From positions 1 through 6,238 of the forward strand of contig JANXMD010000362.1 of the NCBI GenBank assembly GCA_025354845.1: a stretch of 6,238 nucleotides of DNA, in the 5' to 3' direction. Below are positions 5,009 through 6,238 of this stretch, in pieces (the stretch's first letter is position 1; each line of letters begins with the position of its first letter). The stretch is from Verrucomicrobiota bacterium (lineage in GTDB: Bacteria; Verrucomicrobiota; Verrucomicrobiia; Limisphaerales; UBA9464). Position numbers and translations under genes: made by a program. The notes under the pieces were generated by a model. It searched no databases. It was not told the origin of the DNA and was given only the letters and a program-made list of their open reading frames with translations.

Positions 5009-6238
5009 TCAGGGTGTCAAGGGTTCGAAGCCGTCGTCGTGTCCATCCTCAGAATAGTTGCGCGCCCGGAATCGAGACGCCACGTAGAGGAAGACGAGGG
5101 ACACGATGAACGTAAGCACCGAATAGCGGTAGAACTGGGCGGCGGAGGCGGCGTGCGCACTCGAATCGGCGGCACCGGAACTCCCGAAGGAATGGGCCAG
5201 CCAGGTGAAAAGCGCCACCAGAAGGTTGCCCACCGAGATCGTCAGGAGCCAGAGACTGGTCATCGTGCTCTTCATCGTCTTGGGCGCGTGCGTGTAGGCA
5301 AACTCGTTTCCGGTGGCCGACACCAGGACCTCACCGGCAGTGAGCACGATGTAGGGGACGGTCTGCCAAAGCACGCTCATCTTCTGCCCCGCGGCCGCCA
5401 GGGAATCAATGCGTTGCTGGATCAGTCCCACCAGCACGAAGGAAAACGCGGTGAGGAACAACCCCACCGACATGCGGCGGACCGGCGTCGCCTTCCATCC
5501 GAGTCGGTCCAGCGAGGGATAGATACCCAGCGTAAACACCGGCACCAGCACCATGACAATCAGCGCATTCATCGACTGCATCTGTTCGGCGCCAATGGCG
5601 AACTTGCCGTCTCCGAACGGAACAATCCATTCCTGCATCAGGGTCCCCTGCGTCACCCAGGTCGAGCTCGTTTGATCCCAAAGCGCCCAGAAGAACGGAA
5701 TCAACGCGAGCACCTTGAGCACGCGCAAGAAGGCCGCAGCGTCGTTGATACTGGTCTGCGACAGGTGCGGCCGTCCCGCAGCGTAGAAGCTGGTGCCGCG
5801 CGGATTGAGTCGTCGGGTGACTAGATACCAGGCCGTACTGAACGGACCAACCCCCTTGTCGGGAGTCCCGGATTCAATCCGCCGCTGCAAGGTCCGCGTG
5901 GCGGGAATGGCTCCGGCCAAGATCACCACGGCGTAGACGACGGCGGTGATTCCCGAGCCAAGATTTGCGCGGGCGCACCCCCAGCCGACGCCCACCAGCA
6001 CCGCCACCAGCAGAAGGGAGATCGCGCTGGCCTTGAAGAATTGTCCCGGGGCGTCTCCCGCCGGAGCGATTCGCTCGAAGCGCGGTGTGCCCAACCAGAA
6101 GATCAGCGTCGCCAGTCCCATGAAAATCCCGGGAACGCCGAAGGCCCAGGAGTAGCCGTGAACCACCGTGGTCGCTGGGTCGCGATCCCGGATCCAGGGA
6201 ATCAGCAGAAACGAGAAGAAGGAACCAAAGTTAATGCT
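5009..6238 (-). CDS. POT-family proton-dependent peptide transporter, 5'-truncated by the window edge
   Basis: A major-facilitator-superfamily symporter that would import di- and tripeptides with protons across the inner membrane. The 409 visible residues are the C-terminal part; the ExxERFxYYG helix-1 motif and start lie beyond base 6238. A GTG at 6166 is not the start: the 24 codons before it read INFGSFFSFLLIPWIRDRD, matching the PTR2 FYxxINxGSL region. Other family landmarks are FFWALWDQTSSTW (visible residues 182-194) and GEVLVSATGNEFAYTHAPK from about 302, followed by SMTSLWLL-like helices and NLLVAL. About nine further hydrophobic helices are evident. The tail EDGHDDGFEPLTP is acidic. 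Substrate specificity cannot be read from this part. It is the first gene of the minus-strand membrane cluster seen here. Confidence 0.92.
   Translation of the reverse strand, partial: SINFGSFFSFLLIPWIRDRDPATTVVHGYSWAFGVPGIFMGLATLIFWLGTPRFERIAPAGDAPGQFFKASAISLLLVAVLVGVGWGCARANLGSGITAVVYAVVILAGAIPATRTLQRRIESGTPDKGVGPFSTAWYLVTRRLNPRGTSFYAAGRPHLSQTSINDAAAFLRVLKVLALIPFFWALWDQTSSTWVTQGTLMQEWIVPFGDGKFAIGAEQMQSMNALIVMVLVPVFTLGIYPSLDRLGWKATPVRRMSVGLFLTAFSFVLVGLIQQRIDSLAAAGQKMSVLWQTVPYIVLTAGEVLVSATGNEFAYTHAPKTMKSTMTSLWLLTISVGNLLVALFTWLAHSFGSSGAADSSAHAASAAQFYRYSVLTFIVSLVFLYVASRFRARNYSEDGHDDGFEPLTP

Noticed and set aside
6164..6166. GTG as start of the POT transporter gene
   Set aside because: Upstream codons to the window end continue recognisable POT-family sequence (INFGSFFSFLL).

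Overview
The window most resembles a member of the Verrucomicrobiota, probably near the Pedosphaera/Limisphaera lineage. The evidence is inferential: a high-GC genome, an ECF-like sigma factor of a type common in Verrucomicrobiota and Planctomycetes, two exosortase-sorted surface proteins (one PEP-CTERM, one VPDSG-like), a GYF_2 (DUF4339) membrane protein, a DUF2752 protein and a POT-family transporter. No phage, insertion sequence, CRISPR array or other mobile machinery is visible.

Layout. The window opens inside a sigma factor gene on the + strand (to 737), whose first codons lie upstream of base 1. It converges, with a 15-base gap, on a minus-strand PEP-CTERM protein gene (1448 to 753). 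A 255-base divergent region then leads to a + strand gene for an unrecognised cytoplasmic protein (1704-2417), followed by two hairpins, the second resembling a terminator. That gene converges on a minus-strand gene for a second exosortase substrate with a VPDSG-type C-terminus (3128 to 2523); a 5-base tandem repeat covers its stop codon. A 349-base region upstream of it holds a sigma-54-like promoter and the terminator of the next gene, tRNA-Ser(GGA), also on the minus strand (3566 to 3478). The rest is minus-strand: a POT-family peptide transporter (cut by the window end, stop at 5009), a GYF_2 membrane protein (4967 to 4263), a 143-base inverted repeat (4101-4243), and a DUF2752 membrane protein (4065 to 3646).

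How the genes may work together. The two surface proteins would be exported by Sec, then recognised by an exosortase encoded elsewhere. The VPDSG-type gene has a good sigma-54 -24/-12 match about 20 bases of leader upstream of its start. The PEP-CTERM gene shares an exact 10-mer with it, with a degenerate -24-like box at the same spacing, so the two may be co-regulated. The transporter, GYF_2 protein and DUF2752 protein form a co-directional membrane-protein cluster that may be cotranscribed. The inverted repeat inside it would fold without mismatches only in the RNA of the transcribed (minus) strand, because every arm difference becomes a G-U pair there.

The strongest leads are this strand-biased repeat and the shared promoter signature of the two exosortase substrates. 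I see no clearly new multi-gene system. The one gene I cannot assign (1704-2417) has a short UBA-like stretch that deserves a structure prediction.
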